DNA of 64,000 bases from Plotosus lineatus (GCA_024760905.1 CM045750.1:18465419-18529418), one strand, 5' to 3'; numbered from the stretch's first letter, positions 11,461 through 22,985 are shown. The notes: generated by a model from the letters alone, not told the origin. Numbers and translations: made by a program.

Positions 11461-14400
11461 CCCCTCCTTGAATCGCCACCTTATCGTGGTGGAGGGGTTT
11501 GCGTGACCTAATGATCCTAGGAGCTATGTTGTCCCCCGACTAATGCCCCTGGTAGGGTCACCCAAGGCAAACAGGTCCGGGGTGAAGGTCCAGACAAAGT
11601 GCGATTCAAAACAAACCCCTAAAGACAAGAGACAACAAAGGAAGCAGTCTCCCTTGCGGACGCGGGTCACCGGGGTTCCCTCCTGGAGCCAGGCCCAGGG
11701 GAGGGGCTCGAAGGGCTCAGCCCGAAAAGGAGACATGGGTCCGCCCTCCCATGGACCCACCACCCGTGGGAGGAGTTTTAGGGGTCGGGTGCAGTGTGAG
11801 TTGGGTGGCAGCCAAAGGCATGGGTTCTGTCGGACTGATCCTCGGCTGCTTACTCTGACCTTCGGGACATGGAATGTCACCTCTCTGGCGGGAAAGGAGC
11901 CTGATTTGGTGCGTGAGGTGGAGAGATACCGACTAGATATAGTCGGGCTCACCTCAACACATAGCTTGGGCTCTGGAACCATCCATCTCGAAAGAGGCTG
12001 GACCTTCTTCTATTCTGGAGTTGCTCATGGGGAGAGGCGGCGAGCCGGTGTGGGTATTCTTGTTGCCCCCGTCTCGGTGCCCAAATGTTGGGGTTCTCCC
12101 CGGTTGACGAAAGGGTAGCTTCCCTCCGTCTTTGGGTGGGGGGGCGGGTCCTGACTGTTATTTGTGCTTATGCACCAAATGACAGTTCAGAGTACCCACC
12201 CTTTTGGAGTCTTTGGGGTGTTGGAGAACGGCTCCTCGGGAGACTCGCTCGTTGTCTTGGGAGACTTCACCGCCCATGTGGGCATCGATAGTGTGACCTG
12301 GAAGGGTGTGATCGGTAGGTACGGCCTCTCCAGTCTGAATCCGAATGGTGTGTCGTTGTTGGACTTCTGTGCTCGTCATAGTTTGTCTATCACGAACACC
12401 ATGTTCGAACATAAGGGTGTCCATAAGTGCACTTGGCACCAGGACACCCTAGGTCGCAGTTCGATGATTGACTTTGTAGTCGTGTCATCGGACTTGCGAC
12501 CATATGTTCTGGACACTCGGGTGAAGAGAGGAGCTGAGCTGTCTACCGATCACTACCTGGTGGTGAGTTGGCTTCGGTGGTGTGGGAGGTTGCCTTCCAG
12601 ACCTGGCAGGCCCAAGCGTGTAATCAGGGTCTGCTGGGAACGTTTGGCGGAGCCCCTGTCCGAGAGGCCTTTAACTCCCACCTCCGGCAGAGCTACAACC
12701 ACGTTCGGAGGAGGCGGGGACATCGACTCCGAATGGGCCATGTTTCGTGCCTCCATTGCTGAGGCGGCAGCCCATAGCTGTGGCCGTAAGGTCGTCGGTG
12801 CTTGTCGTGGCGGTAATGCCCGAACCCGGTGGTGGACACCTGTGGTGAAGGGGCCGTCCAGCTGAAGAAGGAGGCCTATCGGGTTTTATTAGCCTGTGGG
12901 ACTCCTGAGGCAGCAAACGGGTACCGGCAGGCCAAGCGTGCTGCAGCCGAGGCTGTCGCAGATGCAAAATCTCGGGCGTGGGAGGAGTTCGGTGAGGGCC
13001 TGGAGAGTGATTATCGGTTGGCCTCAAAGGTTCTGGGCCACCATCCGACGCCTCAGGAGGGGAAGCAGTTCTTCACAAACACTGTTTACGGTGGAGGTGG
13101 GGAGCTGCTTACCTTGACTGGGGATGTTGTTGAGAGGTGGAGGGAATACTTTGAGGACCTTCTCAATCCCACCAACACGCCCGCCATGGAAGAGGAAGAC
13201 CCTGGGGTTCGGGTGAGGGTCCGCCCATCACTGGAGTGGAGGTCACTGAGGTTGTCAAAAAGCTCCTCGGTGGTCGAGCCCGGGTTGGACGAGATCCGCC
13301 CGGAATATCTCAGGGCTCTGGATGTTGTAGGACTGTCTTGGTTGACACGTCTCTGCAACATCGGCGTGGTCATCGGGGCTGTACCTCTGGATTGGCAAAC
13401 TGGGGTGGTGGTCCCAATTTTTAAGAAGGGGACCGGAGGGTGTGTTCCAATTATCGGGAATTACACTCCTCAGCCTACCTGGGAAAGTCTATGCAGGGTA
13501 CTAGAGAGGAGGATCCGACCGATAGTCGAACCTCGGATTCAGGAGGAACAATGTGGTTTTCGTCCTGGCCGCAGCACTCTTGACCAACTCTATACGCTCC
13601 ACAGGATTCTGGAGGGGGCATGGGAGTTTGCCCAATCTGTCCACATGTGCTTTGTGGATTTGGAGAAGGCTTTCGACCGTGTCCCTCGAAAGATCTTGTG
13701 GGGCGTGCTCCGAGAATACGGCGTTCCGGATCCGTTGTTACGAGCGATTCGGTCGCTGTATCACCGGAGCCAGAGTTTGGTCCGTATTGGTAACAGCAGG
13801 TCGGATTCGTTTCCAGTGGGAGTTGGAGTCCGCCAAGGCTGTCCTTTGTCACCGATTCTGTTCATAATTTTTATGGACAGAATTTCTAGGCGCAGTCGAG
13901 GCGATGAGGGGTTCTGGTTTGGTGGCCATCGGATATCGTCTCTGCTTTTTGCGGATGATGTTGTCCTTTTGGCTTCATCAAGTCGGGCCCTCCAGCTCTC
14001 ATTGGAGCGATTCGCAGCTGAGTGCGAAGCAGCCGGGATGAAGATCAGTACCTCCAAGTCCGAGGCCATGGTTCTCAGTCGGACAATGGTGGAATGCACC
14101 CTCCGGTCGGGAATGAGGTCCTGCCCCAAGTGGAGGAGTTTAAGTATCTTGGGGTCTTGTTTACGAGTGAGGGAAGGATGGAGCGAGAGATCGACAGACG
14201 GATCGCTGCAGCCTCTGCTGTTAAGCGGTGCCTGTACCGGTCCGTTGTGGTGAAAAAGGAGCTGAGCCGCAAGGCGAAGCTCTCAATTTACCAGTCGATC
14301 TACGTTCCAACCCTCACCTATGGTCACGAGCTTTGGGTAATGACCGAAAGAACAAGATCACGGATACAAGCGGCTGAAATGAGCTTTCTTCGCCGGGTGG

Positions 14401-14751
14401 CGGGGTTCTCCCTTAGAGATAGGGTGAGAAGCTCCGCCATCCGGGAGAGCTCGGAGTAGATCCGCTGCTCCTCCGCATTGAGAGGGGCCAGTTGAGGTGG
14501 CTCGGGCATCTGGTCAGAATGCCCCGGACGCCTCCCTGGTGTGGTGTTTCGGGCATGTCCAACCGGGAAGAGACCCCGGGTCGACCTAGAACACGCTGGA
14601 GGGACTATGTCTCTCGGCTTGTCTGGGACCGCCTCGGTGTCCCCGGGAGAGTTGGAGGAAGTAGCTCGGGAGAGGGATGTCTGGACCTTTTTGCTAAGGT
14701 TGCTGCCCCCGCGACCCGACCCTGGACTAAACGGAAAAAGATGATGATGAT
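11461..14751 (+). mobile_element. Rex3 LINE (RTE clade), copy 4, full-length, frameshifted
   Basis: 3291 bp, with target-site duplications at 11446-11460 and 14752-14766. Domains are as in the other copies. A long open stretch (12829-14253, 474 codons) covers linker, RT motifs A, B and C. Frameshifts inside this stretch alter its middle (about 13200-13290 and 13350-13480) and break it near 14105. The endonuclease is disrupted near 12110-12150. The 3' region shares with copy 2 the shorter C runs near 14522, 14578 and 14641, which break the C-terminal frame. Confidence 0.95.
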
Positions 14752-14766
14752 GATGGTGTGGCATTA

Positions 14767-15695
14767 TGGCATTTTAATAAAGTACATTTGCTGTGGGATT
14801 TGATCAAAGTGCAAAGTGACGCAATACCATCATCACTATGAAGTTTTAATGCTTTCGAATCATTAATTGTAATTGTAGCAACAGTGGATTATTTTGGACT
14901 CCATGTGTGACAGAATCACATTTTCACCGAACCATTCAGAAACGCACCTGTTTAAAAGATGACAGAAAACGCACCCGTATTGAAAAAACGCACCCGTTTT
15001 TGAAAAACGTCCCCGCCACAATTGATTCTGGAAAACATGACATGTCCATGTTCCCAGCACAGTGGATTATTTTGGACTCCATGCCCGACAGAATCACATT
15101 TTCACCGAACCATTCAGAAACGCACCTGTTTTAAAGATGACGCACCCATTTTAGAAAACGCACCCGTTTTGGGAAACGCACCCGTTTTGGAAAACGCACC
15201 CGTTTTGGGAAACGCACCCGTTTTAGGGAACGCACCCGTATTGGAAAACGCACCCGTTTTGGGAAACACACACCCGTTTTGGGAAACGCACCCGTTTTAT
15301 GGAACGCACCCGTATTGGAAAACGCACCCGTTTTAGGAAACGCACCCGTTTTGGGAAACGCACCCGTTTTGGGAAACGCACCCGTTTTAGGGAACGCACC
15401 CGTTTTGGGAAACACACCCGTTTTAGGGAACGCACCCGTTTTGGGAAACGCACCCGTTTTGGGAAACGCACCCGTATTGAAAAAACGCACCCGTTTTTGA
15501 TAAACGTCCCCCGCCACAATTGATTCTGGAAAACATGACATGTCCATGTTCCCAGCACAGTGGATTATTTTGGACTCCATGCCCGACAGAATCACATTTT
15601 CACCGAACCATTCAGAAACGCATCACGCACCCGCAAGGGAAAACACACCCGTTTTGGGAAACACACCCTTCCTTTTTCATCACGAGCATACACGT

Positions 15696-15726
<31 letters not shown>

Positions 15727-15759
15727 CATTATTTATTTTATCATGATGGTGTGGCATTA
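14767..15759 (+). repeat. Array spacer unit 4 with minisatellite (15142-15510)
   Basis: Same organisation as the others, but the minisatellite has its own monomer order. It includes one extra dinucleotide (CACACACCC at about 15269) that shifts the phase of the reading frames, and it is richer in TTTTGGGAAAC monomers. The GA run lies at about 15701-15725, and the target-site duplication at 15745-15759. Confidence 0.88.
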
Positions 15760-18700
15760 CCCCTCCTTGAATCGCCACCTTATCGTGGTGGAGGGGTTTG
15801 CGTGACCTAATGATCCTAGGAGCTATGTTGTCCCCCGACTAATGCCCCTGGTAGGGTCACCCAAGGCAAACAGGTCCGGGGTGAAGGTCCAGACAAAGTG
15901 CGATTCAAAACAAACCCCTAAAGACAAGAGACAACAAAGGAAGCAGTCTCCCTTGCGGACGCGGGTCACCGGGGTTCCCTCCTGGAGCCAGGCCCAGGGG
16001 AGGGGCTCGAAGGGCTCAGCCCGAAAAGGAGACATGGGTCCGCCCTCCCATGGACCCACCACCCGTGGGAGGAGTTTTAGGGGTCGGGTGCAGTGTGAGT
16101 TGGGTGGCAGCCAAAGGCATGGGTTCTGTCGGACTGATCCTCGGCTGCTTACTCTGACCTTCGGGACATGGAATGTCACCTCTCTGGCGGGAAAGGAGCC
16201 TGATTTGGTGCGTGAGGTGGAGAGATACCGACTAGATATAGTCGGGCTCACCTCAACACATAGCTTGGGCTCTGGAACCATCCATCTCGAAAGAGGCTGG
16301 ACCTTCTTCTATTCTGGAGTTGCTCATGGGGAGAGGCGGCGAGCCGGTGTGGGTATTCTTGTTGCCCCCCGTCTCGGTGCCCAAATGTTGGGGTTCTCCC
16401 CGGTTGACGAAAGGGTAGCTTCCTCCGTCTTCGGGTGGGGCGGGTCCTGACTGTTATTTGTGCTTATGCACCAAATGACAGTTCAGAGTACCCACCCTTT
16501 TTGGAGTCTTTGGGGGGGGTGTTGGAGAACGCTCCCTCGGGAGACTCGCTCGGTGGCTTGGGAGACTTCAACGCCCATGTGGGCGGCGCTAGTGTGCCCT
16601 GGAAGGGTGTGATCGGTTGGTACGGGCTCTCCAGTCTGAATCCGAATGGTGTGTCGTTGTTGGCCTTCTGTGCTCGTCATAGTTTGTCTATCACGAACAC
16701 CATGTTCGAACATAAGGGTGTCCATAAGTGCACTTGGCACCAGGACACCCTAGGTCGCAGTTCGATGATTGACTTTGTAGTCGTGTCATCGGACTTGCGA
16801 CCATATGTTCTGGACACTCGGGTGAAGAGAGGAGCTGAGCTGTCTACCGATCACTACCTGGTGGTGAGTTGGCTTCGGTGGTGTGGGAGGTTGCCTTCCA
16901 GACCTGGCAGGCCCAAGCGTGTAATCAGGGTCTGCTGGGAACGTTTGGCGGAGCCCCTGTCCGAGAGGCCTTTAACTCCCACCTCGGCAGAGCTACAACC
17001 ACGTTCGGAGGAGGCGGGGACATGGAATCGAATGGGCCATGTTTCGTGCCTCCATTGCTGAGGCGGCAGCCCATAGCTGTGGCCGTAAGGTCGCCGGTGC
17101 TTGTCGTGGGCGGTAATCCCGAACCCGGTGGTGGACACCTGCGGTGAAGGGGCCGTCCAGCTGAAGAAGGAGGCCTATCGGGTTTTATTAGCCTGTGGGA
17201 CTCCTGAGGCAGCAAACGGGTACCGGCAGGCCAAACGTGCTGCAGCCGAGGCTGTCGCAGATGCAAAATCTCGGGCGTGGGAGGAGTTCGGTGAGGGCCT
17301 GGAGAGTGATTATCGGTTGGCCTCAAAAAGGTTCTGGGCCACCATCCGACGCCTCAGGAGGGGGAAGCAGTTCTTCACAAACACTGTTTACGGTGGAGGT
17401 GGGGAGCTGCTTACCTTGACTGGGGATGTTGTTGAGAGGTGGAGGGAATACTTTGAGGACCTTCTCAATCCCACCAACACGCCCGCCATGGAAGAGGAAG
17501 ACCCTGGGGGTTCGGGTGAGGGTCCGCCCATCACTGGAGTGGAGGTCACTGAGGTTGTCAAAAAGCTCCTCGGTGGTCGAGCTCCGGGGTTGGACGAGAT
17601 CCGCCCGGAATATCTCAGGGCTCTGGATGTTGTAGGACTGTCTTGGTTGACACGTCTCTGCAACATCGCGTGGTCATCGGGGGCTGTACCTCTGGATTGG
17701 CAAACTGGGGTGGTGGTCCCAATTTTTAAGAAGGGGGACCGGAGGGTGTGTTCCAATTATCGGGGAATTACACTCCTCAGCCTACCTGGGAAAGTCTATG
17801 CAGGGGTACTAGAGAGGAGGATCCGACCGATAGTCGAACCTCGGATTCAGGAGGAACAATGTGGTTTTCGCCCTGGCCGCAGCACTCTTGCCCACCTCTA
17901 TACGCTCCACAGGATTCTGGAGGGGCATGGGAGTTTGCCCAATCTGTCCACATGTGCTTTGTGGATTTGGAGAAGGCTTTCGACCGTGTCCCTCGAAAGA
18001 TCTTGTGGGGCGTGCTCGAGAATACGGCGTTCGGATCCGTTGTTACGAGCGATTCGGTCGCTGTATCACCGAGCCAGAGTTTGGTCCGTATTGGTAACAG
18101 CAGGTCGGATTCGTTTCCAGTGGGAGTTGGAGTCCGCCAAGGCTGTCCTTTGTCACCGATTCTGTTCATAATTTTTATGGACAGAATTTCTAAGCGCAGT
18201 CGAGGCGATGAGGGGTTCTGGTTTGGTGGCCATCGGATATCGTCTCTGCTTTTGCGGATGATGTTGTCCTTTTGGCTTCATCAAGTCGGGCCCTCCAGCT
18301 CTCATTGGAGCGATTCGCAGCTGAGTGCGAAGCAGCCGGGATGAAGATCAGTACCTCCAAGTCCGAGGCCATGGTTCTCCAGTCGGACAATGGTGGAATG
18401 CACCCTCCGGGTCGGGAATGAGGTCCTGCCCCAAGTGGAGGAGTTTAAGTATCTTGGGGTCTTGTTTACGAGTGAGGGAAGGATGGAGCGAGAGATCGAC
18501 AGACGGATCGCTGCAGCCTCTGCTGTTAGCGGTGCCTGTACCGGTCCGTTGTGGTGAAAAAGGAGCTGAGCCGCAAGGCGAAGCTCTCAATTTACCAGTC
18601 GATCTACGTTCCAACCCTCACCTATGGTCACGAGCTTTGGGTAATGACCGAAAGAACAAGATCACGGATACAAGCGGCTGAAATGAGCTTCCTTCGCCGG

Positions 18701-19058
18701 GTGGCGGGTTCTCCCTTAGAGATAGGGTGAGAAGCTCCGCCATCCGGGAGAGCTCGAGTAGATCCGCTGCTCCTCCGCATTGAGAGGGGCCAGTTGAGGT
18801 GGCTCGGGCATCTGGTCAGAATGCCCCCCGGACGCCTCCCTGGTGTGGTGTTTCGGGCATGTCCAACCGGGAAGAGACCCCGGGGTCGACCTAGAACACG
18901 CTGGAGGGACTATGTCTCTCGGCTTGTCTGGGACCGCCTCGGTGTCCCCCCGGGAGAGTTGGAGGAAGTAGCTCGGGAGAGGGATGTCTGGACTTTTTTG
19001 CTAAGGTTGCTGCCCCCGCGACCCGACCCTGGACTAAACGGAAAAAGATGATGATGAT
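15760..19058 (+). mobile_element. Rex3 LINE (RTE clade), copy 5, full-length, frameshifted
   Basis: 3299 bp, with target-site duplications at 15745-15759 and 19059-19073. The endonuclease part is open from 15842 to about 16450 and again to about 17060 in another frame. The linker and RT start (17101-18171) form one long open stretch that loses frame near 17930-18070. Further single-base differences lie near 18252, 18380, 18528 and 18707. Substitutions in the GDFNAH-VG region (for example VGGAS, about 16582) are not seen in the other copies, so this last copy is the most divergent in its 5' half. Confidence 0.95.
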
Positions 19059-19073
19059 GATGGTGTGGCATTA

Positions 19074-20130
19074 TGGCATTTTAATAAAGTACATTTGCTG
19101 TGGGATTTGATCAAAGTGAAAAGTGATGCAATACCATCATCACTATGAAGTTTTAATGCTTTCCAATCATTAATCGTAATTGTAGCAACAGTGGATTATT
19201 TGGACTCCATGCCCGACAGAATCACATTTCACTGAACCATTCAGAAACGCACCTGTTTTAAAGATGACCCATTTTAGAAAACGCACCCGTATTGGAAAAA
19301 CGCGCCCGTTTTGGGAAACGCACCCGTTTTGGGAAACGCACCCGTTTTAGGAAATACATCCGTTTTGGGAAACACACCCGTTTTGGGAAACACACCCGTA
19401 TTGGAAAACGTACCCGTTTTGGATTACGCACCCACATTGGAAAACGCACCCGTTTTGGGGAACGCACCCGTTTTTGATAAACGTCCCCGCCACAATTGAT
19501 TCTGGAAAACATGACATGTCCTGTTCCCAGCACAGTGGATTATTTTTTACTCCATGCCCAACAGAATCACATTTCAACTGAACCATTCAGAAACGCACCT
19601 GTTTTAAAGATGACGCACCCATTTTAGAAAACGCACCCGTATTGGAAAAACGCGCCCGTATTGGAAAAACGCGCCCGTTTTGGGAAACGCACCCGTTTTG
19701 GATTACGCACCCACATTGGAAAACGCACCCGTTTTTGAAAACGCACCCGTTTTCTTTTTTGCAAAACCCGCGCCCCCGTTTTAAATATCACGCGCCCGTT
19801 TTTGAAAAACGTCCCAGCCACAATTGATTCTGGAAAACATGACATGTCCATGCTCCCAGCACAGTGGATTATTTTGGACTCCATGCTCGACAGAATTACA
19901 TTTTCAGCGAACCATTCAGAAACGCACCTGTTTTAAAGATGACGCACCCATTTTTGAAAACGTACCCGTTTTTGAAAAACGCACCCGTTTTGGAAAACGC
20001 ACCCGATTTGGAAAACGCACCCGTTTTGGAAAACGCACCCGTTTTAAATATGACGCGCCCGTTTTTGAAAAACTCCCCGTCACAATTGATTCTGGAAAAC
20101 ATGACATGTCCATGCTCCCAGCACGCGGTA
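19074..20130 (+). repeat. Right end of the array: three degenerate minisatellite modules without Rex3
   Basis: After the last Rex3, the flanking module (CCGACAGAATCACATT, then GAACCATTCAGAAACGC, then minisatellite, then CACAATTGATTCTGG) repeats three times at about 19190-19515, 19525-19840 and 19860-20125. The minisatellite blocks (about 19262-19485, 19605-19815, 19935-20075) are short and divergent (GATTTGG, CGCGCCCG and AATATGACGCG variants). No Rex3 is present between modules. The segment ends at a unique join near 20125 (GGTATAAATAGGAGG) to SINE sequence. Confidence 0.85.
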
Positions 20131-20187
20131 TAAATAGGAGGCAGAGGGCATCCAAGAGATGAAATTTAATCATGGTATGTTGAGCTC

Positions 20188-20303
20188 TGGTGGGGCCGGT
20201 GGTGTTGTGGTTAGGGTGTTGTGCACAAGATCGGGATGTTGTGTGTTCAAATCCCACTTAAACCCCCGGGCAAGGTCTCCCGGGCCTCTGTTCTCCCAGA
20301 AGT
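20188..20303 (+). mobile_element. tRNA-like SINE head, interrupted by Tc1
   Basis: The sequence shows a polymerase III-like A box (TGTTGTGGTTAGGG region) and a B box (TGTGTTCAAATCCC), then a short body cut at the TA where the Tc1-like element starts. A near-identical copy lies at 32420-32535 before the second Tc1. The fold was not tested. It is not called a tRNA gene because the anticodon arm is not convincing and the unit recurs as a dispersed repeat. Confidence 0.6.
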
Positions 20304-20304
20304 A

Positions 20305-21864
20305 CTCGTCCTTCTCAAAAAATTAGCATATTGTGATAAACTTCATTATTTTCTATAATGTCCTGGTAAAAATTAAACTTTCATATATTTTAGATTCATT
20401 GCACACCAACTGAAATATTTCAGGTTTTTTTTTTGTTTTAATACTGATGCTTTTGGCATACAGCTCATGAGAACCCAAAATTCCTATCTCAAAAAATTAG
20501 CATATTTCATCCGACCAATTAAAAAAAAGTGCTTTTAATACTAAAAAAAGTAAATCTTCAAATAATTATGTTCAGTTATGCACTCAATACTTGGTCGGGA
20601 ATCCTTTTGCAGAAATGACTGCTTCAATGTGGCGTGGCATGGAGGCAATCAGCCTGTGGCACTGCTGAGGTGTTCTGGAGGCCCAGGATGCTTCGATAGC
20701 GGCCTTAAGCTCATCCACAGTGTTGGGTCTGGTGTCTCTCAACTTTCTCTTCACAATATCTCACAGATTGTCTATAGGGTTCAGTTCAGGAGAGTTGGTA
20801 GGCCAATTGAGCACAGTAATACCATGGTCAGTAAACCATTTAGCAGTGGTTTTGGCACTGTGAGCAGGTGCCAGGTCGTGCTGAAAAATGAAATCTTCAT
20901 CTCCATAAAGCTTTTCAGCAGATAGAAGCATGACATGCTCCAAAATCTCCTGATAGCGAGCTGCATTGACCCCGCCCTTGATAAAACACAGTGGACCAAC
21001 ACCAGCAGCTGACATGGCACCTCAGACCATCACTGACTGTGGGTACTTGACACTGGACTTCAGGCATTTTGGCATTTCTGTCTCCCCAGTCTTCCTCCAG
21101 ACTCTGGCACCTTGATTTCCGAATGACATGCAAAATTTGCTTTCATCTGAAAAAAGTACTTTGGACCACTGAGCAACAGTCCAGTGCTGCCTCTCTGTAG
21201 CCCAGGTCAGATGCTTCTGCCGCGGTTTCTGGTTCAAAAGTGGCTTGACCTGGGGAATGCGGCACCTGTAGCCCAGTCCACTGCTTCTACAGGTCCCCCA
21301 AGGTCTGGAATCGGCCCTTCTCCACAATCTTCCTCAGGGTCCGGTCACCTCTTCTGGTTGTGCAGCGTTTTCTGCCACACTTTTTCCTTCCCACAGACGT
21401 CCCACTGAGGTGCCTTGATAGAGCACTCTGGGAACAGCCTGTTCGCTCAGAGATTTCTTTCTGTGTCTTACCCTCTTGCTTGAGGGTGTCAATGATGGCC
21501 TTCTGGACAGCAGTCAGGTGGGCAGTCTTACCCATGATTGCGGTTTTGAGTAATGAACCAGGCTGGGAGTTTTTAAAAGCCTCAGGAATCTTTTGCAGGT
21601 GTTTAGAGTTAATTGGTTGATTCAGATGATTATGTTAATAGCTCGTTTAGACTACCTGAACATGATATGCTAATTTTCTGAGATAGGAATTTTGGGTTTT
21701 CATGAGTTGTATGCCAAAATCATCAGTATTAAAACAATAAAAGACCTGAAATATTTCAGTTGGTGTGCAATTAATCTAAAATATATGAAAGTTTAATTTT
21801 TATTAGTACATTACAGAAAATAATGAACTTTGTCACAATATGCTAATTTTTTGAGAAGGACTAG
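20305..21864 (-). mobile_element. Tc1-like DNA transposon, copy 1
   Basis: 1560 bp flanked by TA (20303-20304 and 21865-21866). The ends are inverted repeats starting CT(C/A)GTCCTTCTC and continuing AAAAAATTAGCATATTGTGA. A broken transposase lies on the minus strand. The surrounding DNA on both sides matches that of the second copy (32536-34092), so the two are products of a segmental duplication, not independent insertions. Confidence 0.95.
20584..21535 (-). pseudogene. Tc1-like transposase, inactivated (copy 1)
   Basis: Cut-and-paste transposase of the Tc1/mariner superfamily (DD34E type). The N-terminal helix-turn-helix is visible from the ATG at 21535 (MGKTAHLTAVQKAII, then GCSQSALSRHLSG). 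The catalytic core shows SDESKF (first Asp), DLAPAHSAK (second Asp) and NSPELNPIDNLW (Glu). The frame is lost near 21290-21330, and a TGA replaces the Trp of the SVMVWGAM motif at about 21019-21021. Another frame change lies near 20760. The natural stop would be at 20584-20586. Length and motif order fit the usual fish transposase of about 340 residues. Confidence 0.9.
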
Positions 21865-21866
21865 TA

Positions 21867-22187
21867 AAGTCTGTTGAGCTTTTTACACCCTCATCAGGCC
21901 GGTGCTTATCCCCAGTTTCTGTAGCATGAAGTGACTAGTTCAACTCCTGTTGGATGGAACGCGAGTCCATCGCAGGTTACCTTCCAAGTATATTTTTACT
22001 GATACCCATTTATACTGCTGGGTGATCAGGGGCACACTTGTGGTTGAGACCTTGCCCAGGGGTCTTAGCACTGTGCGGGTCTAACTGGGATTTGAACAAT
22101 TTCCATATCATGAGCCCATCCCGGAATCTCCCTATCATGAGCCCAGCACCCTAACCACTACACCACCAGCCCCACAATGTCTGTCTG
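21867..22187 (-). mobile_element. SINE-like repeat, minus strand
   Basis: Read on the minus strand, it starts with GGGGCTGGTGGTGTAGTGGTTAG (split here between A-box words) near 22180 and has a B-box-like GTTCAAATCCC near 22090. The body ends beside the Tc1. The same body is repeated at 34095-34292. A related body without a clear head lies at 22509-22660. The family is not identified. Confidence 0.55.
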
Positions 22188-22189
22188 TC

Positions 22190-22508
22190 TTCTGTTCAGC
22201 TTTTTCCTTTTTACTCGGGAGTCGCCACAGTGAATCATCTGATTTTTACGTCGGATGCCCTTCCTGTCACAACCCTTTTTAGCAAGGGACAGAAACACGC
22301 TGACGACTTTGCAGCCTGCTCTTTACGAAAGTCAGCAATGGTTCTTTTACATGCCTCTCACCATAGACAGTGAGAGACATGGCCCGCCTTTGATAACCCA
22401 GGTAGCTGCACTGGGGGGGACAGTGACAACCATGTGGAGAGTGGGACTCGAACCCCCAACCTTTGGATCAGCGATTCAGCGCCCTATACCACTAGACCAC
22501 CACTGCCC
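22190..22508 (-). mobile_element. tRNA-derived SINE with LINE-like tail
   Basis: On the minus strand the head carries a good A box (TGGTCTAGTGG, 22489-22499) and a perfect B box (GGTTCGAGTCC, 22444-22454). The body is shared with 22661-22985, 25285-25640 and 61210-61558. Its 3' tail resembles a 5' segment (GGAAGGGCATCCG) joined to the 3' end (GTGGCGACTCCCG region) of the RTE-like LINE seen at 29430-37141. This suggests mobilisation by that LINE. Confidence 0.7.
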
Positions 22509-22660
22509 CAGACCACCAGCCCCACAATATACCAGTAAAAATATACTGGGAAGATAACCTGCCATGGACAAGCGTCCCCTCTCGGAGGAGTTGAAGTCCT
22601 GGTAGCTTCACGCTATGGAAACCGGTATGAAGTGCCGGCCTGTTGAGTCACTAGGAGAGA

Positions 22661-22985
22661 GATTTCCTTTCATCTTTTTCCCTTTTTTGATGGACGCACG
22701 TTTGATTTGGCATAGGTTTTTATGTCGGATGTCCTTCCTCACACAACCCTTTAGCAAGGGACAGAAACACGATGACGGCTTTGCAGCTCCTCTTGTCGAA
22801 AGTCAGCAATGGTTCTTTTACATGAACCTCTCACCATGGACTGTGGGAGACATGGCGGGCCTTTGATAACCCAGTTAGCTGCACTGGGGAGGGGACAGTG
22901 CCAACCTTGAGGAGAGTGGGACTCGAACCCCCAACCTTTGGATCAGCGATCCAGCGACCCATGCCACTAGACCACTACTGCCCAC
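22661..22985 (-). mobile_element. tRNA-derived SINE, second copy
   Basis: The same family as 22190-22508 on the minus strand, with B box GGTTCGAGTCC at about 22920-22930 and the A-box region near 22965-22975. The tail is shortened and ends near TTTTCCCTTTTTTGATGG at about 22676. Confidence 0.65.

Larger units (their letters stand above)
1..20130. repeat. Macrosatellite: tandem ~4.3 kb units of Rex3 plus minisatellite
   Basis: The same roughly 4.3 kb block recurs head to tail. The Rex3 3' ends lie at about 1848, 6157, 10435, 14751 and 19058, giving steps of 4309, 4278, 4316 and 4307 bp. Each unit contains a Rex3 LINE, a single-copy-like 3' flank, an 18-bp minisatellite, and a GA-rich microsatellite before the next Rex3. 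Junctions are the same in all units, so the composite was amplified as a block rather than by repeated retrotransposition. The array runs off the left edge of the window. It ends on the right in about 1 kb of degenerate minisatellite without Rex3, followed by SINE and Tc1 sequence. Copy number in any assembly could be wrong because units are nearly identical. Confidence 0.93.

Noticed and set aside
20120..20145. Promoter suggested by GGTATAAATAGGAGG at the array end
   Set aside because: No downstream gene in either direction within a transcript-like distance; the next sequence is SINE and Tc1. The TATA-like word alone is not enough.
22444..22499. tRNA gene suggested by perfect A and B boxes
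   Set aside because: The head belongs to a dispersed SINE with body and tail. No convincing acceptor or anticodon stems were found, and other copies are decayed.
22255..22557. 100-codon plus-strand open frame
   Set aside because: It lies antisense to a tRNA-derived SINE and has no domain.
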